DNA from: Lachnospiraceae bacterium
Lineage (GTDB): Bacteria > Bacillota > Clostridia > Lachnospirales > Lachnospiraceae
Assembly: GCA_900766915.1 (NCBI GenBank)
Contig: CAAFXE010000053.1
Location: forward strand, 1 to 46,889
Length of the DNA stretch: 46,889 nucleotides
Direction: 5' to 3'
Each line of letters begins with the position of its first letter. Positions within the stretch are counted from its first letter, which is position 1. Of this stretch, positions 23,375 to 32,501 are shown piece by piece. Under the pieces are notes generated by a model that was not told where the DNA came from, ran no database searches, and saw only the letters and a program-made list of their open reading frames with translations. The position numbers and the translations under genes were made by a program.

Positions 23375-24313
23375 ATGAGCGATATCAAAACAAGTGCATT
23401 AGAACTGATTGGAAATACACCGATCCTGGAGCTTAGACGCTACACCCGGAAAGTCGGCGTAACAGACGCTAAAATTTACGCGAAGCTGGAGTATTTAAAT
23501 ACAGCCGGTTCCGTAAAAGACCGTGTGGCATTGTCCATGATCGAGGATGCGGAAGAAAAAGGAATTTTAAAAGAGGGGGCAACGATTATCGAGCCAACCT
23601 CCGGAAATACCGGAATCGGCCTTGCCATGGTAGCAGCTGCCAAAGGCTACCGTGCAATTTTAACATTGCCGGAAACCATGAGTGAGGAAAGAAGAAACCT
23701 GCTTCGTGCCTATGGTGCCGAGCTGGTATTGACAGAAGGGGCAAAGGGCATGAAAGGTGCCATTGCAAAAGCAGAAGAATTAAGAGATTCTATCCCGGGT
23801 GCTGTAATCCTGGGACAGTTTGACAATCCTGCCAATGCCGAAGCGCACAGAAAAACCACAGGACCGGAGATTTGGGAGCAGACTGATGGAAAAGTAGATA
23901 TCTTCGTGGCCGGAGTTGGAACCGGCGGAACTGTGACGGGTGTAGGCGAGTATTTAAAATCCAAAAATCCGGATATTAAGGTCGTAGCTGTAGAGCCTGC
24001 CACAAGCCCGGTATTATCCGGCGGCCAGCCGGGACCTCATAAGATTCAGGGTATCGGTGCAGGCTTTGTACCAAAGGTATTAAATACCGGAATCTATGAT
24101 GAGATCATTAAGATCGAAAATGAGGATGCTTTTAAAGAAGGCGGAAGATTTGCAGTTACTGAGGGAATCCTTGTGGGTATTTCTTCCGGTGCAGCATTAA
24201 AGGCGGCTGTCACGCTGGCAAAACGTCCGGAAAATGCAGGCAAGAATATTGTAGTATTGCTGCCTGATTCCGGGGACAGATATTTGTCCACACCTCTGTT
24301 TAAATATGAATAA
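23375..24313 (+). CDS. cysK: Cysteine synthase A
   Basis: A 312-aa PLP enzyme that converts O-acetylserine and sulfide into cysteine. ALELIGNTPILELRRYT, LNTAGSVKDRVALSMI (Schiff-base lysine in SVKDR), EPTSGNTGIGLAMVAA (cofactor phosphate and substrate loop), GVGTGGTVTGVGEYL and LLPDSGDRYLST are all present. Length is normal. AGGAGGAA precedes the ATG. It is the last gene of the sulfhydrylase-LysR-cysK unit and is followed by a strong terminator. Confidence 0.96.
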   Translation: MSDIKTSALELIGNTPILELRRYTRKVGVTDAKIYAKLEYLNTAGSVKDRVALSMIEDAEEKGILKEGATIIEPTSGNTGIGLAMVAAAKGYRAILTLPETMSEERRNLLRAYGAELVLTEGAKGMKGAIAKAEELRDSIPGAVILGQFDNPANAEAHRKTTGPEIWEQTDGKVDIFVAGVGTGGTVTGVGEYLKSKNPDIKVVAVEPATSPVLSGGQPGPHKIQGIGAGFVPKVLNTGIYDEIIKIENEDAFKEGGRFAVTEGILVGISSGAALKAAVTLAKRPENAGKNIVVLLPDSGDRYLSTPLFKYE

Positions 24314-24331
24314 ATTGAAATCATTCAGCAG

Positions 24332-24360
24332 AAAATGGAGCCTTTCAGGGCTCCATTTTA
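24332..24360 (+). terminator. Intrinsic terminator of cysK
   Basis: AAAATGGAGCC and GGGCTCCATTTTA form a stem of about 11 bp with a 5-nt loop. Confidence 0.9.
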
Positions 24361-24385
24361 GTTGCGGGACAGAGTGAATTCCTGC

Positions 24386-24415
24386 TTCCATCTTTTGGGG
24401 AACTCGTGCTATAAT
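24386..24415 (+). promoter_or_regulatory. Possible promoter of the Dabb gene
   Basis: TATAAT at 24410-24415 with a weak -35 (TTCCAT at 24386-24391, 18-base spacer). Confidence 0.4.
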
Positions 24416-24475
24416 AAGCCTTAGAATGGTTTATAAAAATATGGGATATCGAATATAGAAAAAGGAGACTTAAAT

Positions 24476-24781
24476 ATGGTAAAGCACATGATTTTATGGC
24501 AGTTAAAGGATGAACTCTCAACAGAGGAAAAGAGCGTGATCAAGACAGAAATGAAGGCAGGACTGGAAGGTCTTGCGGGAAAAATTCCGGGATTATTAGA
24601 TGTGAAGGTTCAGATTGAAGGACTGGCTTCCTCTAATGCGGAAGTGATGCTGGATACTACATTTACAGATGAGGAAGCTCTGAAGGTTTATGCGACTCAT
24701 CCTGAACACGTTGCGGTGGCAGACAGTAAGGTTCGTCCGTTTACTAAGACAAGACTTTGTCTGGACTTTGAGGCAAACTAA
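24476..24781 (+). CDS. Dabb (stress-responsive alpha/beta barrel) family protein
   Basis: A 101-aa protein beginning MVKHMILWQLKDE, the characteristic first strand with a histidine, and containing LEGLAGKIPGLLDVKVQIEG, then DTTFTDEEALKVYATHPEHV. These dimeric ferredoxin-like barrels are of mixed function, some being stress proteins and some monooxygenase-like or cyclases. Nothing here points to a substrate. AAAAAGGAGAC precedes the ATG. The diguanylate cyclase gene starts 30 bases further on with its own ribosome site, and no terminator is seen between them, so they may share a transcript. Confidence 0.85.
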   Translation: MVKHMILWQLKDELSTEEKSVIKTEMKAGLEGLAGKIPGLLDVKVQIEGLASSNAEVMLDTTFTDEEALKVYATHPEHVAVADSKVRPFTKTRLCLDFEAN

Positions 24782-24811
24782 AATAAGATAAAAGAACAGG
24801 AAGGTTCGAGG

Positions 24812-26701
24812 GTGTTTGGGAAAACTGGAATTAAAAATCAAAAGTATTATCGTAGAAAGATTTTATTCCTGATATTGTTGCTCATCTGTGTGTTTGCCAG
24901 CTTGCGGTATATCAGTATACAGGTGATGGAACTGTCAGAACGGCAGTGTGTCAATCGTTTGATGGAGAATACAGATCATTTCTGTACAGTGTTAAATCAG
25001 AGTATCGAGGACGCAAGAGATCATTTGGAGTCGCTGGCAGATGTATCGGGGGAGAATATCAACGATAAAGACAAGCTGCAGGAGATGCTTCAGGCTTTTG
25101 CGGTTTATGGTTCTCTTTGCCGTTTGGAAATTCTTTTTCCGGATAATACTTTGATGATGTCGGGAGTAAAAGAGATTGTTCCCACAAGTTTAAACTTTGA
25201 AGAAGAAGCTGCCAAAGGCAGTATTATTTCCTCCAGAATGAAGGATCCGTTGGATGGCAGGAAAGATATTTTTAAGATAGCGATTCCTATCAAAGATGAA
25301 AACAAAACTCATGGAATTTTATATGGGATCATGGATATTGAATTGCTTACGAAAGCATTGGATCTGTCATTTTACGAGGGCAAAGCAGATTATTTTGTAA
25401 TAGAACAATATAATGGTGAATTGGTTTTGGATACCAGAACCGATAATTTATCTGATGAAAATGAAAAATTCCGGGTTTCCGAGCAGGAGCAGTTGTATGA
25501 AGCTGTTTTGGGAATCAAAAAAGACCTTAGAATTGGAAAGGAAAGTTACGCTAAACTCTATGCTAAAAAGACCGGGGAATACATTTTTTTAGGTTACGGA
25601 AATGTTGGCATTAAGGATTGGAGAGGTATGATCTCGGTTCCGGAAAATGTTGCATTTTCCTATGCGGATGAGACGATGCTCGCTTTGCGCGGATCCATGG
25701 TTCTCGTGTTTTTAAGCGTATTTCTGTTTATGGTATTTTCTTTAAGACAGGAATTAAAGGAAATTAAGAAGAACCAGTTCGTTATGCAGATGCAGTCCTT
25801 ATTGATGCAGGCACAGCGAACAGAACAGGCTTTTGAACAGGCGTTGCTTACTGTCAAAGATAAATTTTTGGGAGAAATTATTTTTCTTACGAATTTCAAT
25901 GAATCTACAGAGAAGCTTCTGGTTATGGGAAATACAAGTATTGAAGAGGAGCTTCAGGACTCTTCCAAAGAGTTTATCAGAGAAATGACTGCTTATGCAA
26001 AACAGAGCGGGAAAGGGGAGATCCTCTCGCCGGGAAGTGTTATGGCGAGAAACTGTCCATTTACCACCGGTTTTTGTATGAAGTACCATATGGACAATAT
26101 GATCTTCCTGCCAATGTATACTCCTGATGGAGAAGTTTCGGATATTATGGGAATCATGGGTGCAAAATCCGTATCCTATTCACTGGAACTGTTAGAAGAC
26201 CTGTCTGTTGATTTCGTTTTGACGATGCATGATTTAAAATATCTTAGGAAGATAGAAAAGGCAAGTATGGAGGATGCCCTGACCGGTACCATGAACAGGG
26301 CCAGCTATCATGAGAAAAAAGCAATGATCAAAAAGAATCCGCCGGATACCCTGGGATGTATCTATATTGATGTGGATAATCTTCATATGATCAATAATTT
26401 TTATGGTCATGACATGGGAGATGCGATGTTAAGATGTATTTGCAGCACACTGGCAGAACAATTTGGGGTTCGAAATGTATATCGTATCGGCGGTGACGAA
26501 TTTGTGATCTTTAAAGAACATATTTCAGAGGTTGAATTGATCGAAAAAATGGAGAAAGCCAATGAGTATATTATAGAAGATGATTATCATGTTTCCTACG
26601 GGATAGAATGGTCTGCAAGTCCTTTCGATCTGGAAAAAATGATCAAATCCGCCGAAGACAAAATGTATGATGCAAAAAAGCAATATCATAGGAATTCATA
26701 A
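24812..26701 (+). CDS. Membrane-bound diguanylate cyclase with extracellular sensor domain
   Basis: A 629-aa sensor enzyme. GTG start behind AGGAAGG. TM1 (KILFLILLLICVFASLRYIS) and TM2 near residue 300 (MVLVFLSVFLFMVFSL) enclose about 250 residues that look like a Cache-type extracellular sensor. A cytoplasmic helix with a glutamine-rich start (FVMQMQSLLMQAQRTEQAF) follows, then a GAF-like or unassigned domain containing NCPFTTGFCMKYHMDN, and a C-terminal GGDEF domain (residues ~490-629). The latter has DALTGTMNRASYHEKK, YIDVDNLHMINNFYGHDMGD and the intact active site RIGGDEFVIF, so it should make cyclic di-GMP from two GTP. No RxxD inhibitory site is visible ahead of GGDEF. The signal is unknown. 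Confidence 0.9.
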   Translation: MFGKTGIKNQKYYRRKILFLILLLICVFASLRYISIQVMELSERQCVNRLMENTDHFCTVLNQSIEDARDHLESLADVSGENINDKDKLQEMLQAFAVYGSLCRLEILFPDNTLMMSGVKEIVPTSLNFEEEAAKGSIISSRMKDPLDGRKDIFKIAIPIKDENKTHGILYGIMDIELLTKALDLSFYEGKADYFVIEQYNGELVLDTRTDNLSDENEKFRVSEQEQLYEAVLGIKKDLRIGKESYAKLYAKKTGEYIFLGYGNVGIKDWRGMISVPENVAFSYADETMLALRGSMVLVFLSVFLFMVFSLRQELKEIKKNQFVMQMQSLLMQAQRTEQAFEQALLTVKDKFLGEIIFLTNFNESTEKLLVMGNTSIEEELQDSSKEFIREMTAYAKQSGKGEILSPGSVMARNCPFTTGFCMKYHMDNMIFLPMYTPDGEVSDIMGIMGAKSVSYSLELLEDLSVDFVLTMHDLKYLRKIEKASMEDALTGTMNRASYHEKKAMIKKNPPDTLGCIYIDVDNLHMINNFYGHDMGDAMLRCICSTLAEQFGVRNVYRIGGDEFVIFKEHISEVELIEKMEKANEYIIEDDYHVSYGIEWSASPFDLEKMIKSAEDKMYDAKKQYHRNS

Positions 26702-26775
26702 AATTCTCAGGAGGTGTCGTGGTCTTTTGAGCTTCCGTATGGTATCCTTTGCTCAAAGAAAAGGAGGGGATCCTT

Positions 26776-27696
26776 ATGATGAACCAGGAAAAGACAGGCA
26801 GATTTATCGCCGCTTTAAGGAAGGAAAAGAAAATGACGCAGGAACAGTTGGCTGAAAAGCTGGGTGTCAGCAACAGAAGTGTTTCGAGATGGGAAAATGG
26901 GAACACCATGCCGGAGTTGTCCTTGCTGCAGGCTCTTTCGGAGAATCTTGGAGTTACAGTTTTGGAACTGTTAAACGGGGAGCGCTTGGAGAAGACTGTT
27001 ACGGAGAAGAAAAATATTGATCTGATTATTGAATTTTCAAAACAGGAAAATGAACGGAAAGCAAAAAGATTGAATCGGCACTTTTTTGCCGGACTGGTAT
27101 GTTTGCTGTTGGTGATTCTTCAGGAACGTTTTCATATCCTTGCATTTCTGTCGAAGCCGTCTTTGGAAAGCTTTATTTATGGAGTTTTGCTGATCTTAGG
27201 TGTTTGGTTTGAGGCGATGGGATTTTATGAGAATCTTAAAACAAAGATTTTTACACCGAAGGAAGTGGAGATCATTAGCAATACCGATGGTGCAGTACAG
27301 ATGAAGACAGCCGGAGAGATGCTTCAGTTTGCCAGAAAATATCAGAAGGCTGAATTAAGACAGTATGAGCTGGCTTTTGGGAAAATTGCTGAAAATTTAT
27401 TTGAGGATGAGTGGGTATCTTTCTCCATGGTAGGAGACGGTTATACCATAGGGGACAATCCGGGACCATGGCATATCTGCCTGGCAGTTACCCCAAAACG
27501 GTTGATTCTTTGCGGTGAAAGCGTCCGGGGAAGAATATTTACCGGATATGATATGGACGATATCCCGCGAGGTGATATCAGCTCTGCAGAACTGGTTCGT
27601 GGTAAAATCGTGCTGAACACAGCGCAAGGTGTCGTAAAACTGGAAGGTAAAGAGATGGATCACAGAATAGAAGAATTGAAAGAGGCTCTTTTATAG
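26776..27696 (+). CDS. XRE regulator fused to membrane segments and a PH-like domain
   Basis: A 306-aa protein. N-terminal HTH (FIAALRKEKKMTQEQLAEKL, GVSNRSVSRWENGNTMPELS), then a charged linker, two hydrophobic helices (FFAGLVCLLLVILQE and FIYGVLLILGVWFEAMGFY), and a C-terminal soluble part with beta-strand character (ICLAVTPKRLILCG, then GRIFTGYDMDDIPRGDIS) resembling bacterial PH-like domains. Membrane-anchored XRE regulators of this form are common in Firmicutes; the ligand and targets are unknown. AAGGAGGGG lies 8 bases before ATG 26776. The gene converges with the next one: the two stop codons abut and the shared hairpin lies inside both 3' ends. Confidence 0.8.
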   Translation: MMNQEKTGRFIAALRKEKKMTQEQLAEKLGVSNRSVSRWENGNTMPELSLLQALSENLGVTVLELLNGERLEKTVTEKKNIDLIIEFSKQENERKAKRLNRHFFAGLVCLLLVILQERFHILAFLSKPSLESFIYGVLLILGVWFEAMGFYENLKTKIFTPKEVEIISNTDGAVQMKTAGEMLQFARKYQKAELRQYELAFGKIAENLFEDEWVSFSMVGDGYTIGDNPGPWHICLAVTPKRLILCGESVRGRIFTGYDMDDIPRGDISSAELVRGKIVLNTAQGVVKLEGKEMDHRIEELKEALL

Positions 27697-27706
27697 AGCC
27701 TCTTTT
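27681..27706. terminator. Shared terminator inside two convergent gene ends
   Basis: AGAGGCTC (27681-27688) and GAGCCTCT (27696-27703) with T runs on both strands. The hairpin covers the last codons of the XRE/PH-like gene and the stop of the minus-strand gene. Confidence 0.75.
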
Positions 27707-28566
27707 AATAGTTTCTTCTGATATTCCGGATCTTTCGTGCTTCTCTCCAGATCATCAAAACGCTTTTCCTGAATCAGATAAGCATTGAGCTTGTTGATCT
27801 CTTCCGCGCTGATTTCATCCTGGTGATTCTGACTTTCCAGACGCCGGATGGCTTCCCATACTGCTTCCATATCTTTAGAAGAGGTGTTGCCCTGTGCAGC
27901 ATCAGATTCTTCAGCATCAGCTTTTTTAGTGGCGTCATATTCTGCCAGCAGACCGGCAGGTATGGAGCCGTCTTCCCGCATGCGTCTGGGATCGTCCACA
28001 TGAATCTCATAATCAGAGAGCGGTTTTCCCATCATAGTCAGAATCTGTGCTAAAGATGGGGCGTATACACAAATGGTGCCTGCCCAGTACTGTTGCCTTG
28101 TGCGGTCAATGCCGCCCGGTGCAGCGGTCATTTCCACAAAAGGAAGGAAAAGTTCCTTGATTTCATCGGTCTGACGGGCCCAGTCCGGAAACTCCGTGCC
28201 ATCAAACTGCCGGAAGTTCACAAATGGAGAAGAGGTAATGTATAAAAAGTCTTCCCATTCTTCTTCGGCTACAAATGGCTGGGCTTTCAATACGAGAACT
28301 TTGATCTTATCATTTTCCCTCCATATAACAGCAGGACAGTTGACAACATTATAGGTGCGTGCCTGGGAAATCACAATCTTATAGGATTCCTCAGGTACAT
28401 TGAATTTTTTTAATATAGCCTGAAAGTCATCGTCCTTTGAGATGGCTACCTTTTCGGTAGTATCCGGATATTTCTTTTCCAACTGTCTGCTTTTGAGCCA
28501 TAAGAGCAGAAACGACAGACAGAAGAGGACGATGAGTACAGCCAATATAATAAGTCCTTCACGCAT
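27691..28566 (-). CDS. Hypothetical membrane-anchored protein, 291 aa
   Basis: One N-terminal membrane anchor (LIILAVLIVLFCLSFLLLWL) followed by a soluble region with mixed strands and helices (YKIVISQARTYNVVNCPAVI; IKVLVLKAQPFVAEEEWEDF). The low-complexity tail is acidic and alanine-rich (KKADAEESDAAQGNTSSKD) and ends in a helical part. No catalytic motif is recognised. Its start is 11 bases after the gatZ stop on the same strand, so it is probably co-transcribed with gatZ and nagA, but I see no functional link to sugar use. It ends in a terminator shared with the convergent XRE/PH-like gene. Confidence 0.7.
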   Translation of the reverse strand: MREGLIILAVLIVLFCLSFLLLWLKSRQLEKKYPDTTEKVAISKDDDFQAILKKFNVPEESYKIVISQARTYNVVNCPAVIWRENDKIKVLVLKAQPFVAEEEWEDFLYITSSPFVNFRQFDGTEFPDWARQTDEIKELFLPFVEMTAAPGGIDRTRQQYWAGTICVYAPSLAQILTMMGKPLSDYEIHVDDPRRMREDGSIPAGLLAEYDATKKADAEESDAAQGNTSSKDMEAVWEAIRRLESQNHQDEISAEEINKLNAYLIQEKRFDDLERSTKDPEYQKKLLKEAL

Positions 28567-28577
28567 AACAGATTATC

Positions 28578-29873
28578 CTACAGGGCTACAGCATATTCGT
28601 AATCCAGCATAAAGTTGGTAACACCGTCCATTGCAAGTTCCTTAGCATCCAGCGGGAGTACACCGTCACGTACCTTTGCATAGGTTAACGGCATGTACTG
28701 ATGAAGCATATTCAAAGGAATCTTGTAAGTATTTAAGTTTGTAAACAGCTTGTCCATAGCTTCTAAAACTTCCGGCTGACCGATGTAGTAACGTGCACGG
28801 TCGGAGAAGCTGTATTTTCTTGCCAGATGAAGCTGTTTTTCATCTCCGTGGTAATGTTTCTGCCAGTTGCCCGGGTTTTCTAACATAACTTTTTCAAGAA
28901 CATCGATAAAGTTAGAACGTTCTTCTTCAGGAACCAGTTCGTTTTCCATCAGACTCATAGAGAATAATGCTTCTCTTAAACCATAGGTTAAAGCAGGGCC
29001 AACCTTTAAGATGGCGATACCGTCCTGTACCATAGCTTTTAAGCATTCAGCGCTCTGATAATCCGTGGAGTGTCCTTCGAAGCAAACCTCCGGGAATTCT
29101 TTTAATGCTGCACAAAGCTCTGCAGCTGCATCATGATCATATAAGAATACCTGATCGTCACCAAATTCCACACCCGGCTGAACAACCACTGCGATGACAT
29201 CGTTCATTCCGTCAGCAACACCTTCTTCTGTCCATACACGTTTGTAGGTAGCTACCGTATCCTTGAAAGCTGCTACGCTTGTGACTGCCAGAGAGTCTTC
29301 TGCTTCCTGAGCGCCGCCCGGAATCGGAACTTCAGAACCGATAACAAAGACAGGACGGATTGCTTCCGGTTTTTCAGCTTTTAATTCTTCATAACCTTTG
29401 ATCGCTGCTTTGTAGAGTGTAGCGCCACGACGTGCGATTACTTCAGTAGAAAGAAGACCTTCTGCATCGTCAGCAACTTTCATGCTTGTATCGAGATGGA
29501 TCTTTGTAAATCCTGCTCTTGTGTACTGATAAACAAGCTCAATAGATTTTTCCATAGCTTCTGCTTCCGGGAGATTCTGCCAGGTCAGAGGTCCTAAGTG
29601 GTCTCCGGCAAGAATTACCATCTGCTCCGGCAGATCGATCTTAGCAGCCATATCTAATACTAATTTGTAGAAATCCTTTGGAAGCATTCCTGTGTAACCG
29701 CCATACTGGTTTACCTGGTTTGCTGTTGCTTCAATAAGAACCGGCTGGTTTAAAAGCTTTGCACGGCGAAGGGCCATTTCGAGAACGAGTTCGTTTGCAC
29801 TGCAATAAGACGGAATACCGCATTTGATTCCCTGTCTGCGTTTTTCCATCATCTCCTGCATTGGATGTTTCAT
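28578..29873 (-). CDS. gatZ: Tagatose-1,6-bisphosphate aldolase subunit GatZ/KbaZ
   Basis: A 431-aa protein matching the KbaZ/GatZ family, described as the non-catalytic, stabilising subunit of class II tagatose-bisphosphate aldolase. Typical segments: CGIPSYCSANELVLEMALRR, LIEATANQVNQYGGYTGM, ILAGDHLGPLTWQ, FTKIHLDTSMKVADD, VIGSEVPIPGGA, FEGHSTDYQ and KVGPALTYGLREALFSM. AGGAGGAA lies 7 bases before the ATG. The partner catalytic subunit is probably the class II aldolase encoded at 40765-41613, 11 kb away rather than adjacent. It lies 27 bases downstream of nagA on the same strand and very likely forms an operon with it. Confidence 0.92.
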   Translation of the reverse strand: MKHPMQEMMEKRRQGIKCGIPSYCSANELVLEMALRRAKLLNQPVLIEATANQVNQYGGYTGMLPKDFYKLVLDMAAKIDLPEQMVILAGDHLGPLTWQNLPEAEAMEKSIELVYQYTRAGFTKIHLDTSMKVADDAEGLLSTEVIARRGATLYKAAIKGYEELKAEKPEAIRPVFVIGSEVPIPGGAQEAEDSLAVTSVAAFKDTVATYKRVWTEEGVADGMNDVIAVVVQPGVEFGDDQVFLYDHDAAAELCAALKEFPEVCFEGHSTDYQSAECLKAMVQDGIAILKVGPALTYGLREALFSMSLMENELVPEEERSNFIDVLEKVMLENPGNWQKHYHGDEKQLHLARKYSFSDRARYYIGQPEVLEAMDKLFTNLNTYKIPLNMLHQYMPLTYAKVRDGVLPLDAKELAMDGVTNFMLDYEYAVAL

Positions 29874-29900
29874 GTTATATTTCCTCCTGAACGATAAAAT

Positions 29901-31040
29901 TTATAATTTTGCGTCACCTTTACAATAAGTCTGAAGTACGCTGTAATCTGTGTCAAGTACAACCAGGTCTGCATCCTTGCCAACCATGATGCTTCCCTTG
30001 CGGTCATCAATGCCTAAGCAGCGGGCAGGGTTGATGGTGCATGAGTTGATTGCATAATTAAATGGAACCATAGCTTCTTCTACAAGAATGCGAAGACCTT
30101 CATTTAATTTTAAAGTAGAACCTGCAAGTCCGCCGGTAGAAGTTAAGTGGGCACTTCCGTCTTCGTAGATTTCAATCTCATTGCCGCCGAAGATGAATTT
30201 GGAGCCTGCCGGAGAACCCTTAGCCATTAAAGCATCGGAAACCATGATGGAGTAGTCCGGTCCTTTACTCATAAAGAAATTATTTAAAGCTGCGGTTGTG
30301 GAGTGGTTACCATCACAGATGATTTCACCGTACATGGTGCGAAGTCTGTATGCAGCACCTACCAGACCGTTTTTGCGGTGGTTAAAAGGTGTCATGCCAT
30401 TGTATACATGAGTCATGGAACGAGCACCGTTTGCCCATGCCATCACAGCTTCTTCATAGGTAGCAGCTGAGTGACCGATACTTACTACGATACCCTTCTG
30501 TGCCAGATACTGTGTTAATGTAAAATCCTCGTCTGTTTCTGTAGCCATGGTAATGTATTTGATATTACCCCTGGCTGCTTTCTGATAATGTTCAAACTGT
30601 TCGATGGTTCCTTTTACAATGTGCTGTTCCGGCTGAGCTCCCTTGTATACCATGTCCAGGTATGGTCCTTCAAAATGAATACCAAGGATTTCAGCACCTT
30701 CATATCCTTCTTCCATAACTTTTGCTACGTTGGCAACAGCATTGGTAAGAACTTCTTCACTCTGGGTGATGGTAGTTGCTAAGAGTGCTGTAACACCTTC
30801 AGATACGATGCCCTTTGTCCATGCGCGTAAACCTTCTTCGTTGGCATCGTTGGTATCAAAGCCGTAGGCACCATGGCAGTGGATATCAAGAAAACCGGGA
30901 ACGATTCTCTTGTCGCCGTAGTCTACATCGACTTCTTTGGAACCATATGGAAAAACTCCTGTAATCTTTCCGTCATTCATTTCGATGGCTGCAGCGACGA
31001 ACTGGTCTGCAATCCATACTTTTTTGCTTTGAATTAACAT
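29901..31040 (-). CDS. nagA: N-acetylglucosamine/galactosamine-6-phosphate deacetylase
   Basis: A 379-aa amidohydrolase that removes the acetyl group from N-acetylhexosamine-6-phosphate. PGFLDIHCHGAYGFDTNDA (metal-binding HxH), HFEGPYLD, VSIGHSAATYEEAV, MTHVYNGMTPFNHR, DGNHST and MVSDALMAKG with the catalytic aspartate are present. ATG 31040 is chosen because GGAGGG lies 7 bases upstream; the frame remains open further upstream but without a ribosome site. The neighbouring gatZ and divergent agaS genes suggest N-acetylgalactosamine-6-phosphate (AgaA role) as substrate, although NagA-type use on glucosamine is equally possible. Confidence 0.93.
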   Translation of the reverse strand: MLIQSKKVWIADQFVAAAIEMNDGKITGVFPYGSKEVDVDYGDKRIVPGFLDIHCHGAYGFDTNDANEEGLRAWTKGIVSEGVTALLATTITQSEEVLTNAVANVAKVMEEGYEGAEILGIHFEGPYLDMVYKGAQPEQHIVKGTIEQFEHYQKAARGNIKYITMATETDEDFTLTQYLAQKGIVVSIGHSAATYEEAVMAWANGARSMTHVYNGMTPFNHRKNGLVGAAYRLRTMYGEIICDGNHSTTAALNNFFMSKGPDYSIMVSDALMAKGSPAGSKFIFGGNEIEIYEDGSAHLTSTGGLAGSTLKLNEGLRILVEEAMVPFNYAINSCTINPARCLGIDDRKGSIMVGKDADLVVLDTDYSVLQTYCKGDAKL

Positions 31041-31235
31041 AAAAAACCCTCCTGTAAATTGTATTGAACTTCTTTGACGAAGCAGAATGCCAATCCATAG
31101 TGTCTGACAGTGTTTCTGATGTTTACAGTTACTTATTGACAACGAATCGACATATTAGCTGATTATATTATAGCACCTTGCACAGAAAAAGAGTTGTATT
31201 TTTTAAACGAAAAATTATTAGTTTTAATAGGTCTA

Positions 31236-31263
31236 TTGTTTTTTTGAGGGTTTCTGATAGAAT
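31236..31263 (+). promoter_or_regulatory. Promoter of agaS operon
   Basis: TTGTTT (31236-31241), 16 bases, TAGAAT (31258-31263), 38 bases before the agaS start. Confidence 0.5.
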
Positions 31264-31277
31264 TAGGATAACCAAAA

Positions 31278-31293
31278 AAGAAAACGAAAACAG
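31278..31293 (+). promoter_or_regulatory. Possible cre (CcpA) site in the agaS leader
   Basis: AAGAAAACGAAAACAG matches the inner GNNARCGNWWWCA of the cre consensus. It lies between the promoter and the ribosome site, a position where CcpA would block transcription. The A-rich context makes chance matches likely. Confidence 0.35.
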
Positions 31294-31301
31294 GGGGTAT
31301 C

Positions 31302-32483
31302 ATGACAATGGCTATTTTTAACATTTCTGATGAAAGAATGAAAGAAACATCATCTGTATTCACTTTAAGTGAAATCTATCAGCAGCCGGCTACATGGAAA
31401 AAAACATGTGCTCAGATCGCAGGCTTCAAAACTGAACTGCAGGCATTTATCGATCAGGTAGTAAAAGCTGATGATTTTGACATCGTATTAACAGGTGCAG
31501 GAACAAGTGAATTTGTTGGTAATTCTTTATATCAGGCACTGAACACCAAATACAATCATAAGGTAAAATCTTTCGGAACAACAGATATCGTACCGGCTCC
31601 GGAAAATTATCTTTCCAAAACAAAACCTACTATTTTAGTAAGCTTCGGACGTTCAGGAAACTCTCCGGAATCTACAGGTGCTGTTGACAATGCAGAAGCT
31701 GTTTGTGAAAACTTATACCACTTATTTGTTACATGTAACAAAAATGGTGCGCTTTCCAAAATGGCAGAAACACATGACAACTGCTTCGCAATCAATTTAA
31801 CAGACGAAACACATGACCAGTCCTTTGCTATGACATCAAGCTTCTCTAACATGTACCTTGCAACTTATCTTGCATTTAACTTAGACAAGTTAGATGAAAT
31901 CACAGCAATCATTGACCAGATCATCGCTGCAGGTCAGGATTTCCTTGACAACAAATTCGGTCAGGTACAGGCAATCGTTGATGAATTCAACTTTGAACGT
32001 ATCGTATACCTTGGAGCAGTTGGCTTAAAGGGTGTTGCTCAGGAATCTGCATTAAAAATGCTGGAATTAACAGCAGGTAAAGTTGCTACCATGTACGACA
32101 CACCACTGGGATTCCGTCATGGACCAAAATCCATTATCGATGACACAACTTTAACAGTTGTTTACTTAAGCGATGATGAATATCAGCGCAAATATGAGTT
32201 AGACCTGATCAAAGAAATGGGACCACAGAGAAAAGGCAATAAGATCGTTGCAGTTTACAATACAGCATGTGAAGGCCTGGATGACCTTGTAAACTACCAG
32301 ATCCAGATCAATTCCGGAGATGCAAAAGACAATGTGATCCTTGGACTTGATTTCATCTTATTTGCACAGACTCTTGCAACTATGAAATCTCTGGCACTTG
32401 GAATTACTCCGGATAACCCATGCCCAACAGGTGAAGTTAACCGTGTTGTTAAAGGTGTAACCTTATATCCATATACAAAATAA
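31302..32483 (+). CDS. agaS: SIS-domain sugar-phosphate deaminase/isomerase AgaS
   Basis: A 393-aa protein with two SIS domains. FDIVLTGAGTSEFVGNSLYQ and ILVSFGRSGNSPESTGAVDN belong to the first; YLGAVGLKGVAQESALKMLE with the catalytic-type glutamate, then TPLGFRHGPKSIID, to the second. This arrangement is that of AgaS, which converts galactosamine-6-phosphate into tagatose-6-phosphate plus ammonia. CAGGGGGTATC precedes the ATG. It is followed by PTS IIA and YajC-like genes in the same direction. Codon use is strongly biased, consistent with high expression. Glucosamine-fructose-type isomerases are less likely because the sequence lacks the amidotransferase part and sits in an aga-type context. 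Confidence 0.92.
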   Translation: MTMAIFNISDERMKETSSVFTLSEIYQQPATWKKTCAQIAGFKTELQAFIDQVVKADDFDIVLTGAGTSEFVGNSLYQALNTKYNHKVKSFGTTDIVPAPENYLSKTKPTILVSFGRSGNSPESTGAVDNAEAVCENLYHLFVTCNKNGALSKMAETHDNCFAINLTDETHDQSFAMTSSFSNMYLATYLAFNLDKLDEITAIIDQIIAAGQDFLDNKFGQVQAIVDEFNFERIVYLGAVGLKGVAQESALKMLELTAGKVATMYDTPLGFRHGPKSIIDDTTLTVVYLSDDEYQRKYELDLIKEMGPQRKGNKIVAVYNTACEGLDDLVNYQIQINSGDAKDNVILGLDFILFAQTLATMKSLALGITPDNPCPTGEVNRVVKGVTLYPYTK

Positions 32484-32501
32484 GATCGGGAGGACAAACC
32501 A

